From DATADF01 sp046263155 (GTDB lineage Bacteria > Actinomycetota > CADDZG01 > WHSQ01): 9,562 bases of DNA. The notes under the pieces were generated by a model. It was not told the DNA's origin and did not search any database. It worked only from the letters and a program-made list of their open reading frames with translations. The stretch's first letter is position 1, and every line of letters begins with the position of its first letter. Shown piece by piece: positions 1-6,192 of the stretch. The DNA is taken from contig JBHELF010000072.1 of assembly GCA_046263155.1 (NCBI GenBank), forward strand, positions 1 through 9,562, in the 5' to 3' direction. The position numbers were made by a program, and so were the translations under genes.

Positions 1-1261
1 TGGTTATCGCTGACTTCACCGTGCCGCCTGCGGCCGCGAGGCGGGTGCCTACGACGCTCAGCGCGCCGGGGGTGGGCGTCACGGCTGCGCCACCTCTGCG
101 GCTTGCGTTCAGGTGATGGATCTGCGCGAGGACTCCTCCGGGACGTACTCCGGCGGCGCGTTCGAACAGAACGGAGCGCACGAGGAAGAATCCGATGAGG
201 CCGGCAAGGAGCCCGAGCCAGAGATAGCTCGGCATCGTCTCGACCTCGGGCAGAGCCGCGCCCGTTTCCTCGGTACCGCCGGTGTCGATCGGCTCCTCAC
301 CGGTGTCGGTCGGCGGCGCGTCTCCGGTAGTTGTAGGTCCGCCCGGATCGAAACCGCCGCCTGGAGCGCTTCCGAAGTCTCCGCCGCCGGTGTCGATTCC
401 GGTGTCGATGCCTCCGTCACCGCCGGGCGGCGGCCCGGTCGTCGTCTCGGGCGGCTCAAACTTGATCAAGGTCTTGATCCCATCGGGATACTTCGGGCCC
501 GCCAGCACGACGCGCCAGCTATCGGTGGGGCCGGGCTCTCCCTCGGGCGCTTTCGGTCGCAGCATGATGCTCGTAACGACCGAGAACTCTTTCGTCCACT
601 CGGCCGCAAAGGCTGTGAGATCGAACTCCCAGATGTGATCGGGCGTCTGATCGAGCGGGTCGGCCTCGGCGTCGTTCTCTATCTCTTCGCGCGCGGCCAC
701 CGGATCGGTATCGGCGCACTTGAATTTGGGAAGCTCGTCGTAGGGGCGGGCCTCGCCGTCGCCGAAGATCTGCGTGACGAGGCAGGCCTGCAGCTCTCGT
801 CCCTCGATGTTTTGCGGGTTGGTCTGCTCGCACTGCTGGCCGGTCTGAGTATCGCCGGACTCGCGACAGCCGGACTCGGCCTCGAGGAACGTCACGGTGA
901 AATCGCTCACGGTCGAGCCGGGGGGAACCACCGACATGTCGAACGTGACGGCGGACACCTTGTCGGGTTCCTCGTAATCGCCGTTAACTACCTCGACGGG
1001 CAGACGGCCCTGCACGCAGGTCTCTCCGACCACGCCGCTTCCACCGAGGCCCGCGACGCCGGGACAGAAGGGATTGGGCAGCTCGATCGCGATGTCGCCG
1101 ACGGGGGTCGTGACGCTCTCGTTTTGCTGGCTCTCCCAATACCACGCGAGCGTGATGACGGAGGGCTCGGCCTCGTCGCCGAGCGCGACGCCGGGCAGAG
1201 CGAGCAGCAGGAGAAGGGCTAGAACCCCTGCAAGCTGTCTTGTTGCTCGGCCTGCTCTCAT
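1..1261 (-). CDS. Secreted/membrane-anchored protein, six-Cys ectodomain and Asp-Thr-Gly linker (3' end off the window)
   Basis: I do not recognise a named family. From ATG at 1261 the minus strand reads 420 codons to the window edge with no stop, so the C-terminus is missing. Residues 1-28 form a signal peptide (basic start, Leu-rich core, LPGVALG then DEAEP). Residues 29-270 form an exported domain with six Cys (66, 82, 132, 144, 160, 182). Its end contains WEFDLTAFAAEW and DSWRVVLAGP, loosely like the beta-sandwich (DNRLRE/CBM96-like) domains of actinobacterial surface proteins; this resemblance is from memory and weak. Residues 270-340 are a Gly/Pro/Thr/Asp linker with IDTG and TDTG repeats. 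Residues 346-363 are a membrane helix (YLWLGLLAGLIGFFLV) followed by Arg, then a cytoplasmic tail of at least 55 residues. A GGGGGGTG run 8 bases upstream may serve as the ribosome site. The gene is divergent from the one at 1410. The reading frame is well supported; the function is unknown. Confidence 0.8.
   Translation of the reverse strand, partial: MRAGRATRQLAGVLALLLLLALPGVALGDEAEPSVITLAWYWESQQNESVTTPVGDIAIELPNPFCPGVAGLGGSGVVGETCVQGRLPVEVVNGDYEEPDKVSAVTFDMSVVPPGSTVSDFTVTFLEAESGCRESGDTQTGQQCEQTNPQNIEGRELQACLVTQIFGDGEARPYDELPKFKCADTDPVAAREEIENDAEADPLDQTPDHIWEFDLTAFAAEWTKEFSVVTSIMLRPKAPEGEPGPTDSWRVVLAGPKYPDGIKTLIKFEPPETTTGPPPGGDGGIDTGIDTGGGDFGSAPGGGFDPGGPTTTGDAPPTDTGEEPIDTGGTEETGAALPEVETMPSYLWLGLLAGLIGFFLVRSVLFERAAGVRPGGVLAQIHHLNASRRGGAAVTPTPGALSVVGTRLAAAGGTVKSAIT
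279..409 (-). repeat. Short direct repeats encoding IDTG/TDTG linker motifs
   Basis: The 11-base unit CCGGTGTCGAT (plus strand) occurs at 279-289, 387-397 and 399-409, with a degenerate copy (CCGGTGTCGG) at 300-309. On the minus strand these encode the Ile/Thr-Asp-Thr-Gly motifs of the extracellular linker (residues 285-292, 318-321 and 325-328). Copies 2 and 3 are nearly tandem, one base apart. They look like slippage-driven expansion of a flexible stalk. Confidence 0.7.
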
Positions 1262-1305
1262 GTCCGGCTCACCCCCCGGGGCGCGTATCTCTCAGTGGTT
1301 GGTTC

Positions 1306-1323
1306 GACCGCCGAGCGGCGGTC
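1306..1323. other. Perfect 7-bp inverted repeat, possible operator or leader hairpin
   Basis: GACCGCC (1306-1312) and GGCGGTC (1317-1323) are exact reverse complements around a 4-base GAGC loop. No T-run follows on either strand, so it is not a classic terminator. It would fall inside the 5' leader of the minus-strand gene if the -10 at 1347-1342 is used, or it could be a dyad bound by a regulator between the divergent genes. Confidence 0.5.
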
Positions 1324-1397
1324 TCCTCCAGCCAGAAAAAAAGGGTAGCACCAGCGCAAATGTAGTTAGGGCGCCGTGTCTTGAAGCGGCTCTTTGC

Positions 1398-1403
1398 TAA
1401 CCT
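1398..1403 (+). promoter_or_regulatory. Predicted -10 element (TAACCT) of a leaderless promoter
   Basis: TAACCT matches the actinobacterial TAnnnT -10 consensus and ends 6 bases before the ATG at 1410. The transcript would therefore start at or within a base or two of the start codon. No Shine-Dalgarno sequence precedes that ATG, which agrees with leaderless initiation. The -35 region is not convincing. Confidence 0.5.
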
Positions 1404-1409
1404 CACTCT

Positions 1410-1916
1410 ATGAAGCGGCTTCGCTCCATCTGGCAGTCGCTGTTCGGAGAGCCCGACCGACGCGTCCGGCTGGCTCGAATCCTGGGATTTCTCTTTGTCG
1501 TGGCCGGTTTCGCGGTCATCGCGAAGGCCTGGGACGGCGCCGCAAATCAGTTCCGCGTCGACAGCCAGGTGCCCTATCTTCTCTCCGGCGGGTTCATGGG
1601 TCTGGGCCTCATCGTGACGGGCGCCATGTTGCTGTTGCTGGCAACCGTGCGCGTCGAGCGCAAGCTCCTGACCGATCGGTACGAGGACATGACCCGGCTT
1701 CTAGGGCGCAACCTCTCCCGGCTGGAGATCTCGTCCAATGGCTCCGGCCAGGGTGAGCAGGTCGTCGCCGGCGGCAGCGCCTACCACCGCCCGGGATGCA
1801 AGATCCTTCAGGGAAAGGAATCGCTCGCACGGCTTACCGTCGAGCAGGCCGTCGGCGAGGGCTTGACCCCGTGCCGTGTCTGTAACCCTCCTGTCCCGGA
1901 GGGAGCCGAGGCCTAG
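1410..1916 (+). CDS. Two-helix membrane protein with C-terminal His/Cys cluster
   Basis: A 168-residue protein of unknown function. Residues 1-22 are basic, residues 23-41 (ILGFLFVVAGFAVIAKAW) and 57-79 (LLSGGFMGLGLIVTGAMLLL) are membrane helices, and residues 80-108 are a charged, probably helical stretch (RVERKLLTDRYEDMTRLLGR). The C-terminal domain has YHRPGC (His126, Cys130) and, after a 24-residue spacer, TPCRVC (Cys155, Cys158). H-x3-C...C-x2-C could bind one metal ion, probably zinc, and resembles the small Cys-rich tails of some nuclease-like and Ada-type proteins; metal binding is inferred. With two helices both termini lie on the same side, probably the cytoplasm. The ATG at 1410 is chosen because a -10 lies just upstream and the basic N-terminus fits a membrane protein. 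It converges on the lysyl-oxidase-like gene with a 30-base gap. Confidence 0.82.
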   Translation: MKRLRSIWQSLFGEPDRRVRLARILGFLFVVAGFAVIAKAWDGAANQFRVDSQVPYLLSGGFMGLGLIVTGAMLLLLATVRVERKLLTDRYEDMTRLLGRNLSRLEISSNGSGQGEQVVAGGSAYHRPGCKILQGKESLARLTVEQAVGEGLTPCRVCNPPVPEGAEA

Positions 1917-1924
1917 CCGGTCCC
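1901..1924 (+). terminator. Weak hairpin at convergent gene ends
   Basis: GGGA-G-CCG (1901-1908) can pair with CGGTCCC (1918-1924), giving a 7-bp stem with one bulged G and a 9-base loop spanning the stop codon at 1914-1916. There is no U-tract. It lies where a terminator is expected between convergent genes, but the evidence is slight. Confidence 0.25.
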
Positions 1925-1946
1925 TGCCATCATCTGCGCCATACGG

Positions 1947-3245
1947 TCATCTCGTTGGGAACGACGGATCGCGCGGGCAATGACGCGGGCGTTCCGAGTT
2001 GAGTTCGCGCGTATCCGGCTCCGCGCCTATCGGTAGGACTATCTTGCACGGATCCCAGGGATCGGAGCCGAGCCCAGTCTCCAGAACCTGGACGGCGGTG
2101 CCCGTTACCTCTATATAGGAGTAACCGAGATTGTCCTTCTCGTTGCTCTCTAAGACTCCGCCGCCGGGATCCGCGGTCATGCGCAGCACGTAGCGGCCGT
2201 CTCCCGAAAGACCGAACTCGATGTAGTTGCCCGGCCGATCCCACTCGTAGTAGTCGGCCCATCCGGGCGACAGTCCGAAGCCCTCCCACGACCAGGTCGG
2301 ATAGAAGTAGTCCCACTCCCGTAGCAGCTCGTCGCGGTGGGCAAAGCCCTTCCGATGCTCCTCGCCGACTGGTTCCAGCTTGCCTTGGTCTCCCTCAGTT
2401 GCGCGAAGCAATTGCAAAGAGACGGCTTCGTCGTGGTGGTAGTGCCCGTGCGTGGCGTGAAAACGCGCCAGGCCCGCCACCCTGTCGAAGGAGCTGCCGT
2501 CGAAGCGATACACGCGTTGGTAAAGGGTTTGCTCCTGCGCCTCCGATCCGGGGTCGGTGTAATAGAGCGCCATAGGACCGAGCCCCACATTGCGGACACC
2601 AAAGGTCATCCGCAAGCACCGGACTGCGCCCTCCTGCACGTACTCCTCGGGATGACACGAGATCAGTCCCAGGGGCGCTTCGACTCCGTAGGCGCGCCCG
2701 TCGATGTTGCGCCAGCCGCCGTCGGTTAGCGGGAACTGGAAAGAGAAGTTGTAAGGCGGTTGTACCTGCAGGTTCGGAAGGGCCGACCGCCGCGACTCGT
2801 TCGGTGGAACAGGCTCGAGCTTGGCGCGCATCTGGAAGCGAAGATCGGCGACGTTGTTGCGAGCCCTCACCTCGACACGCCAGCGTCCGCGCTCCGGATC
2901 GCGTTGCATCAACTCGGCGGAGTAAAGGCCGTTCCCGGGAGTGAAAGATCCCGCGAGCTCGCCCGAGGGGCGGAAGAGATAGACGTCGAAGACGTCGCCT
3001 ACGGTCGCATGGTCGATACCGACGCGTAGGCGCCAGGCGGGCTCTTCGACTGCAAGCGAGTATTCCCAACAGTCGGCCCCGGTCTTCGTGCAGCGATCCG
3101 CTTCGGTCGGGCCGGCCCAGAAGAGCGCCTCGCCGTTTCGCAGCGCGAGGTGGCGTTCGGATCGCGGAGCTCCGGACGCGGGCAAGGTCATGGATCCCAG
3201 AAGGACCAAGACTGCGTAGGCCGCGCTGTTTCGAGGTCGGTTCAT
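1947..3245 (-). CDS. Secreted lysyl-oxidase-like protein
   Basis: A 432-residue exported protein related to the lysyl oxidase family (copper amine oxidases that deaminate protein lysines). A signal peptide covers residues 1-26 (AAYAVLVLLGSMTLPASGA). Residues 30-145 look like a PPC-type beta-sandwich (DVFDVYLFRPSGELAGSF, GRWRVEVRAR). The family signature is the His-rich strand FHATHGHYHHDEA (His263, 266, 268, 270, 271), matching the copper-binding HxHxHYHxxD pattern, followed by WDRPGNYIEFGL and GRYVLRMTADPGGGVLESNE, the usual end of the domain. Whether the LTQ cofactor residues (a Lys and a Tyr) exist is unclear; Lys299 and Tyr332/333 are candidates only. I chose ATG 3245 because it starts the signal peptide and lies 17 bases after the DUF1015 stop; a GAGGG 15 bases upstream is a rather distant ribosome site. 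It is probably cotranscribed with DUF1015. Confidence 0.82.
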   Translation of the reverse strand: MNRPRNSAAYAVLVLLGSMTLPASGAPRSERHLALRNGEALFWAGPTEADRCTKTGADCWEYSLAVEEPAWRLRVGIDHATVGDVFDVYLFRPSGELAGSFTPGNGLYSAELMQRDPERGRWRVEVRARNNVADLRFQMRAKLEPVPPNESRRSALPNLQVQPPYNFSFQFPLTDGGWRNIDGRAYGVEAPLGLISCHPEEYVQEGAVRCLRMTFGVRNVGLGPMALYYTDPGSEAQEQTLYQRVYRFDGSSFDRVAGLARFHATHGHYHHDEAVSLQLLRATEGDQGKLEPVGEEHRKGFAHRDELLREWDYFYPTWSWEGFGLSPGWADYYEWDRPGNYIEFGLSGDGRYVLRMTADPGGGVLESNEKDNLGYSYIEVTGTAVQVLETGLGSDPWDPCKIVLPIGAEPDTRELNSERPRHCPRDPSFPTR

Positions 3246-3262
3246 GGACAGATTGTGAACCC

Positions 3263-4486
3263 TCAGCGGAGTTCGTGAAACACGAGACCCGTCAGTGCCT
3301 TCGGCCAAAAATAGCTGGCTTTCTGAGGCATCCGCTCGCCGGAGGTAGCCACGTCCACCACCTCGACCGGATCGACGGCTCGCATGAGAATCCCCGCCGT
3401 CCCCTCATCCTCTCTGGCTCGACTCAGCACCTCGGCGGCATCGCGCGTGAAGCTCATGTCATCCATAGCACCATTCACGACCGCCGGAATGACGAGATCA
3501 TGCAGGACCACGACATCCAGTCGACGAGCGGCCCCGGCCGTGGTGCCCAGCCCGGCCCCCACCTCGGCGTCGCTGAGCTCGATCAAGACGGCCCGATCGC
3601 TACCGACGAAGACCATGGGATGGTCCGCGCGGGAGGCGTCGAGAGCGCCGGCGATCTCCTCGTGTGCTAACGCCGTGTAGGGAAACGTGTTCTGAAGCGA
3701 CTCCGCCAGAGACTGCCATCCCCTCGGCGTCTTGAGAATTCGGTGGTACGGCAGTACGACGAGATCCTCACGATCGACGTCGACCAGAAAAGTCATGATC
3801 GAGCTGCGACCTGGGTGGGTGGGATCCTTGGCGGCAAACGACAGAGCGGTCTCGTAACGATGGTGCCCGTCCGCGATAACGATCGGGCCGGCGCCGAGCG
3901 CATCGGCAAGGACCGACGCCTCGGCCGCCGCGGTCACCGGCCAAAGACGATGCCGAATGCCGGACGAATCCACGAAGCTACCCCGCGGAGCTCTTTCGGC
4001 CAGCGTGTCGAGAAGGGGACGCAGACGACCACCGCCCCGATAAATGGCGTATATGGGAGAGATATTGACGGGCAAGGCCTCGAGCAGCGCGAGCCGATCT
4101 CGTTTCGGACCGGGCATGGTGCGTTCGTGTGGCAGTACTCCGCCGGCCCCGAGTGGTTCGAGGCGCAAGGCCCCGATAACGCCGGCGACACGGCGGCGTT
4201 GCCCGTCCGGTCCGTTGAAGTCCTGACGATAGACATAGAAGGTGGCCTCCGCGTCGCGCTGAAGAACGCCTTGATCGAGCCACGACTCGTACGCGTCGCG
4301 GGCGCTTGCATAAGCCTGCCCCGCCTCCAGCTTGGCCAGCTCAAGCCGGACGGCGTTGTGTGGATGGCGACGATGAAGCTCGTCCTGCTCCGCGGGCGAG
4401 ATCACGTCGTACGGAGGGCAAACAAGTTCTGCCAGCGCGGCGCTGTCCGAATAGCGGACGCCGGGGAACGGGAGTACATCGGGCAT
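3263..4486 (-). CDS. DUF1015 family protein
   Basis: A 407-residue soluble protein of the DUF1015 family, whose biochemical role is not established to my knowledge. Family motifs are present in order: PFPGVRYSD (6-14), LVCPPYDVIS (21-30), HERTMPGPKRDRLALLEAL (120-138), SPIYAIYRG (143-151), ADGHHRYETAL (205-215) and the closing PQKASYFWPKALTG (387-400). The length is normal for the family. The frame is open another 79 codons upstream, but that stretch lies on top of the divergent phosphatase gene; ATG 4486 gives the standard family start, with AAGG 8 bases before it. It is the first gene of an operon with the lysyl-oxidase-like gene. The charged ADGHHRYE segment suggests an enzyme active site, which is inference. 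Confidence 0.92.
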   Translation of the reverse strand: MPDVLPFPGVRYSDSAALAELVCPPYDVISPAEQDELHRRHPHNAVRLELAKLEAGQAYASARDAYESWLDQGVLQRDAEATFYVYRQDFNGPDGQRRRVAGVIGALRLEPLGAGGVLPHERTMPGPKRDRLALLEALPVNISPIYAIYRGGGRLRPLLDTLAERAPRGSFVDSSGIRHRLWPVTAAAEASVLADALGAGPIVIADGHHRYETALSFAAKDPTHPGRSSIMTFLVDVDREDLVVLPYHRILKTPRGWQSLAESLQNTFPYTALAHEEIAGALDASRADHPMVFVGSDRAVLIELSDAEVGAGLGTTAGAARRLDVVVLHDLVIPAVVNGAMDDMSFTRDAAEVLSRAREDEGTAGILMRAVDPVEVVDVATSGERMPQKASYFWPKALTGLVFHELR

Positions 4487-4519
4487 TGTGTGCCTTGGCT
4501 CGGGTTTACTTGGGCGCGG
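4487..4519. promoter_or_regulatory. 33-bp shared divergent promoter region
   Basis: Only 33 bases separate the divergent DUF1015 and phosphatase start codons. On the minus strand TATCAT (4525-4520) fits a -10 for DUF1015 and overlaps the phosphatase ATG, leaving a short leader with AAGG. On the plus strand TTTACT (4505-4510), 9 bases before the phosphatase ATG, is a poor but possible -10. The two promoters would overlap, so opposing transcription should interfere. Confidence 0.4.
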
Positions 4520-5317
4520 ATGATAAGGGAACCGATCGAGGCACTTGTCTGCGATCTGGATGGCGTGATCTACCGGGGAGATGAGGTGATTCCCGGGGCT
4601 CCCGGCGCGGTGGAGCGAATGCGTGCGCGCGGCGTCAGGTTTCTTTTCTGGACGAATAACTCGCGGGCCACGGTCGCCGACTATGCCCACAAGCTCACTG
4701 GGCTGGGAATCGAGACCGGTCACGAGGACGTTCTGACCTCAGCCGTGGTGACGGCCGCCGAACTGAAGCGGCGCGGCTTTTCAGGGAGCCGTGCCTACGT
4801 GATCGGAGGGCCCGGGATCCGCCAGGCCCTGACGGGCGTCGGCATCGAGGTCGTGGGCCCGGACGCGGCTTCGGGGGCCGACCTCATCGTCGTCGGTTGG
4901 GACCTCGACTTCACCTTCGACGCGATGCGCGCCGCGGCCGTCGCGGTCGAGGCCGGAGCAACTCTCGTCGCAACCAACGACGACGCGGCCTACCCGGCCG
5001 TCGACGGACTATGGCCGGGGACCGGCGCGATCCTGGCCTCGATCGAGGTCGCGACGGGACGGCGCGGCGAGGTCATGGGGAAACCGCACCGGCCGATGCT
5101 CGAAGCGGCGGCGGACAGGCTGGCGGGACTGGAGGGCATCGCGGCCATCGGGGACCGGCCCGAGACTGACCTCGCGGGGGCTCCATCGCAGGGATGGGCG
5201 ACGGTTCTCGTCTTGTCCGGAGTTACGGGGCCTGAGGACGCTCAACGCGTCGAGCCCCGCCCCGATTTGATCGTGGAGTCGATCGCTGCGCTTCCGAACG
5301 CACTCGGTTTGGACTAG
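4520..5317 (+). CDS. HAD-IIA family phosphatase (NagD/phosphoglycolate phosphatase-like)
   Basis: A 265-residue HAD superfamily hydrolase of subfamily IIA, expected to remove phosphate from a small phosphorylated metabolite in the cytoplasm. Motif I is CDLDGVIYRG with nucleophile Asp12 and acid/base Asp14. Motif II is FWTNNSR (Thr45). Motif III is the Lys of GKPHRP (Lys188). Motif IV is GDRPETDL (Asp212, Asp217). The C2 cap lies between motifs II and III. M. tuberculosis Rv1692, reported as a glycerol-3-phosphate phosphatase, holds the same place upstream of the tlyA block, so a similar role is plausible but not shown. ATG 4520 places motif I at residue 10, as usual for the family; the frame is open far upstream, but only through the DUF1015 gene on the other strand. 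It converges on the rhomboid gene. Confidence 0.93.
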   Translation: MIREPIEALVCDLDGVIYRGDEVIPGAPGAVERMRARGVRFLFWTNNSRATVADYAHKLTGLGIETGHEDVLTSAVVTAAELKRRGFSGSRAYVIGGPGIRQALTGVGIEVVGPDAASGADLIVVGWDLDFTFDAMRAAAVAVEAGATLVATNDDAAYPAVDGLWPGTGAILASIEVATGRRGEVMGKPHRPMLEAAADRLAGLEGIAAIGDRPETDLAGAPSQGWATVLVLSGVTGPEDAQRVEPRPDLIVESIAALPNALGLD

Positions 5318-5333
5318 GCAACCTACGTGAGCG

Positions 5334-5369
5334 CGGCCGGGTGGCTGTCCGGTGCAACGAAGCCGGCCG
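5334..5369. terminator. Possible bidirectional hairpin between convergent genes
   Basis: CGGCCGG (5334-5340) and CCGGCCG (5363-5369) are exact reverse complements, extendable by one G-T pair, with a 22-base loop. They lie in the 55-base gap between the ends of the phosphatase and rhomboid genes. No T-tract follows, so any termination would depend on the GC-rich stem alone. Confidence 0.3.
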
Positions 5370-5372
5370 TCA

Positions 5373-6143
5373 CTACCTCCACCCGGGATGCCACACAACT
5401 TGTTCCGGTCTTTGGGGACGGCCCCCCAAGATGAATACGGCGATGAAACCGAATACGAAGCCTCCGACGTGTGCCATCCACGCCACTTCCGTTACCCCGC
5501 GCGTGAATTCCTGCGCGCCGATGAGGAATTGATACAGGAACCAGAGACCGAGTACGGCCCAAGCCGACATCTGAATCACGGTCCACAGGATGAAGATCGG
5601 CACCAGGACGTTCACGCGCGCGCGCGGGAAGAGAACGAGATAGGCGCCCAGGACGGCTGCGACCGCTCCCGAAGCCCCCACGGTCGGCACGTTGCCGCCG
5701 GAATCCCGCGCCAGCACCCACAAAACGTGCGCGAACGATGCGGCCACAGCCCCCATTAGATAGAACCCCAAGAACTTCACGCGGCCCAGATGGTCTTCGA
5801 CGTTATTGCCGAAGACCCATAGAAACAGCAGGTTGCCGATGATGTGCAGCCACCCTGCGTGGAGGAAAGCCGACAGCAGCACCGCGAAGAGGAAAGAGCC
5901 CAATCCGCGTGTCGGGATCTCGACGGCGGGACCCTGTGACGTGAGGAGGATCGCGCGCGGGCACGTTGCCTCGAGCTGACATGGGAGTGGCGCGTTCCTG
6001 AAGAAGTACACGGCTGATTGGAGCGATGTTCCAAGGCCGGGAGTACGGAAGAACATCAGGATGTTCAGTGCGATGAGACCTACGGTCACGACCGGGAACC
6101 GACGCGTAGGGTTGGCGTCGGAGATTGGGATCAGACCCAGCAC
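5373..6143 (-). CDS. Rhomboid family intramembrane serine protease
   Basis: A 256-residue polytopic membrane protein of the rhomboid family, which cleaves membrane-protein helices within the bilayer. The start IPISDANPTRRFPVVT is the usual N-terminus, followed by helix 1 (VGLIALNILMFF). The HAGWLHIIGNLLFLWVFG segment (95-112) holds His100 and Asn104, the His/Asn pair near the oxyanion site. Catalytic Ser158 lies in GASG (156-159) and catalytic His225 in AHVGGFVFG. Both members of the Ser-His dyad are present, so it should be active. Residues 45-83, in the loop after helix 1, contain two Cys (55, 61). Tandem stops (TAG TGA) end it. The frame is open to 6575, but that stretch is antisense to the next gene; GTG 6143 is preferred because a TATACT -10 lies 7 bases upstream and it precedes the conserved start. 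Confidence 0.93.
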   Translation of the reverse strand: MLGLIPISDANPTRRFPVVTVGLIALNILMFFRTPGLGTSLQSAVYFFRNAPLPCQLEATCPRAILLTSQGPAVEIPTRGLGSFLFAVLLSAFLHAGWLHIIGNLLFLWVFGNNVEDHLGRVKFLGFYLMGAVAASFAHVLWVLARDSGGNVPTVGASGAVAAVLGAYLVLFPRARVNVLVPIFILWTVIQMSAWAVLGLWFLYQFLIGAQEFTRGVTEVAWMAHVGGFVFGFIAVFILGGRPQRPEQVVWHPGWR

Positions 6144-6150
6144 GCCGGCG

Positions 6151-6156
6151 AGTATA
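6151..6156 (-). promoter_or_regulatory. -10 element (TATACT) of a leaderless rhomboid promoter
   Basis: On the minus strand TATACT, a near-ideal -10, ends 7 bases before the GTG at 6143. Transcription would start at the GTG, giving a leaderless mRNA, and no Shine-Dalgarno precedes the GTG. The hexamer 17 bases upstream (TCTGGT) is a poor -35. This element decides the start of the rhomboid gene. Confidence 0.6.
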
Positions 6157-6180
6157 GGTTGGACGTTGTAATCACCAGAC

Positions 6181-6186
6181 AGGAGG
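6181..6186 (+). promoter_or_regulatory. Perfect Shine-Dalgarno AGGAGG
   Basis: AGGAGG lies 6 bases before the ATG at 6193, the only perfect ribosome-binding site in the window. It sets the start of the phasin-like gene and contrasts with the leaderless genes around it. TTGTAAT at 6166-6172 could be the -10 for this transcript, within the 49-base divergent gap. Confidence 0.75.
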
Positions 6187-6192
6187 AACCGG

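Larger units (their letters stand above)
1262..1409. promoter_or_regulatory. Divergent intergenic region
   Basis: This 148-base gap separates two divergently transcribed membrane-protein genes and must hold both promoters. For the minus-strand gene a possible -10 is TACCCT at 1347-1342, next to an A7 tract (1336-1342), which would give a leader of roughly 75 bases; no good -35 is visible. For the plus-strand gene a -10 lies at 1398-1403. A perfect hairpin sits at 1306-1323. I see no ORF with coding character in the gap. Confidence 0.45.

Noticed and set aside
170..250. LPxTG-type sortase signal in the left-hand surface protein
   Set aside because: ALPEVETMP precedes the membrane helix and resembles a sorting signal in layout, but lacks the Thr-Gly pair, and at least 55 residues follow the helix instead of a short basic end.
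113..1222. Long open frame on the plus strand (369 codons)
   Set aside because: It lies antisense to the minus-strand frame at 1-1261, which has a signal peptide, membrane helix and sensible linker. The plus-strand translation is Arg/Gly/Ala-rich with no recognisable domain, a usual shadow of GC-rich coding DNA.
2177..3069. Other open frames on both strands within the lysyl-oxidase-like gene
   Set aside because: They are Arg-rich frame shadows without a ribosome site or domain; the 1947-3245 frame accounts for the whole region.
3743..4519. N-terminal extension of the phosphatase by 259 codons
   Set aside because: The stretch is antisense to the DUF1015 gene, has no domain, and HAD-IIA proteins begin about ten residues before the DLDG motif.
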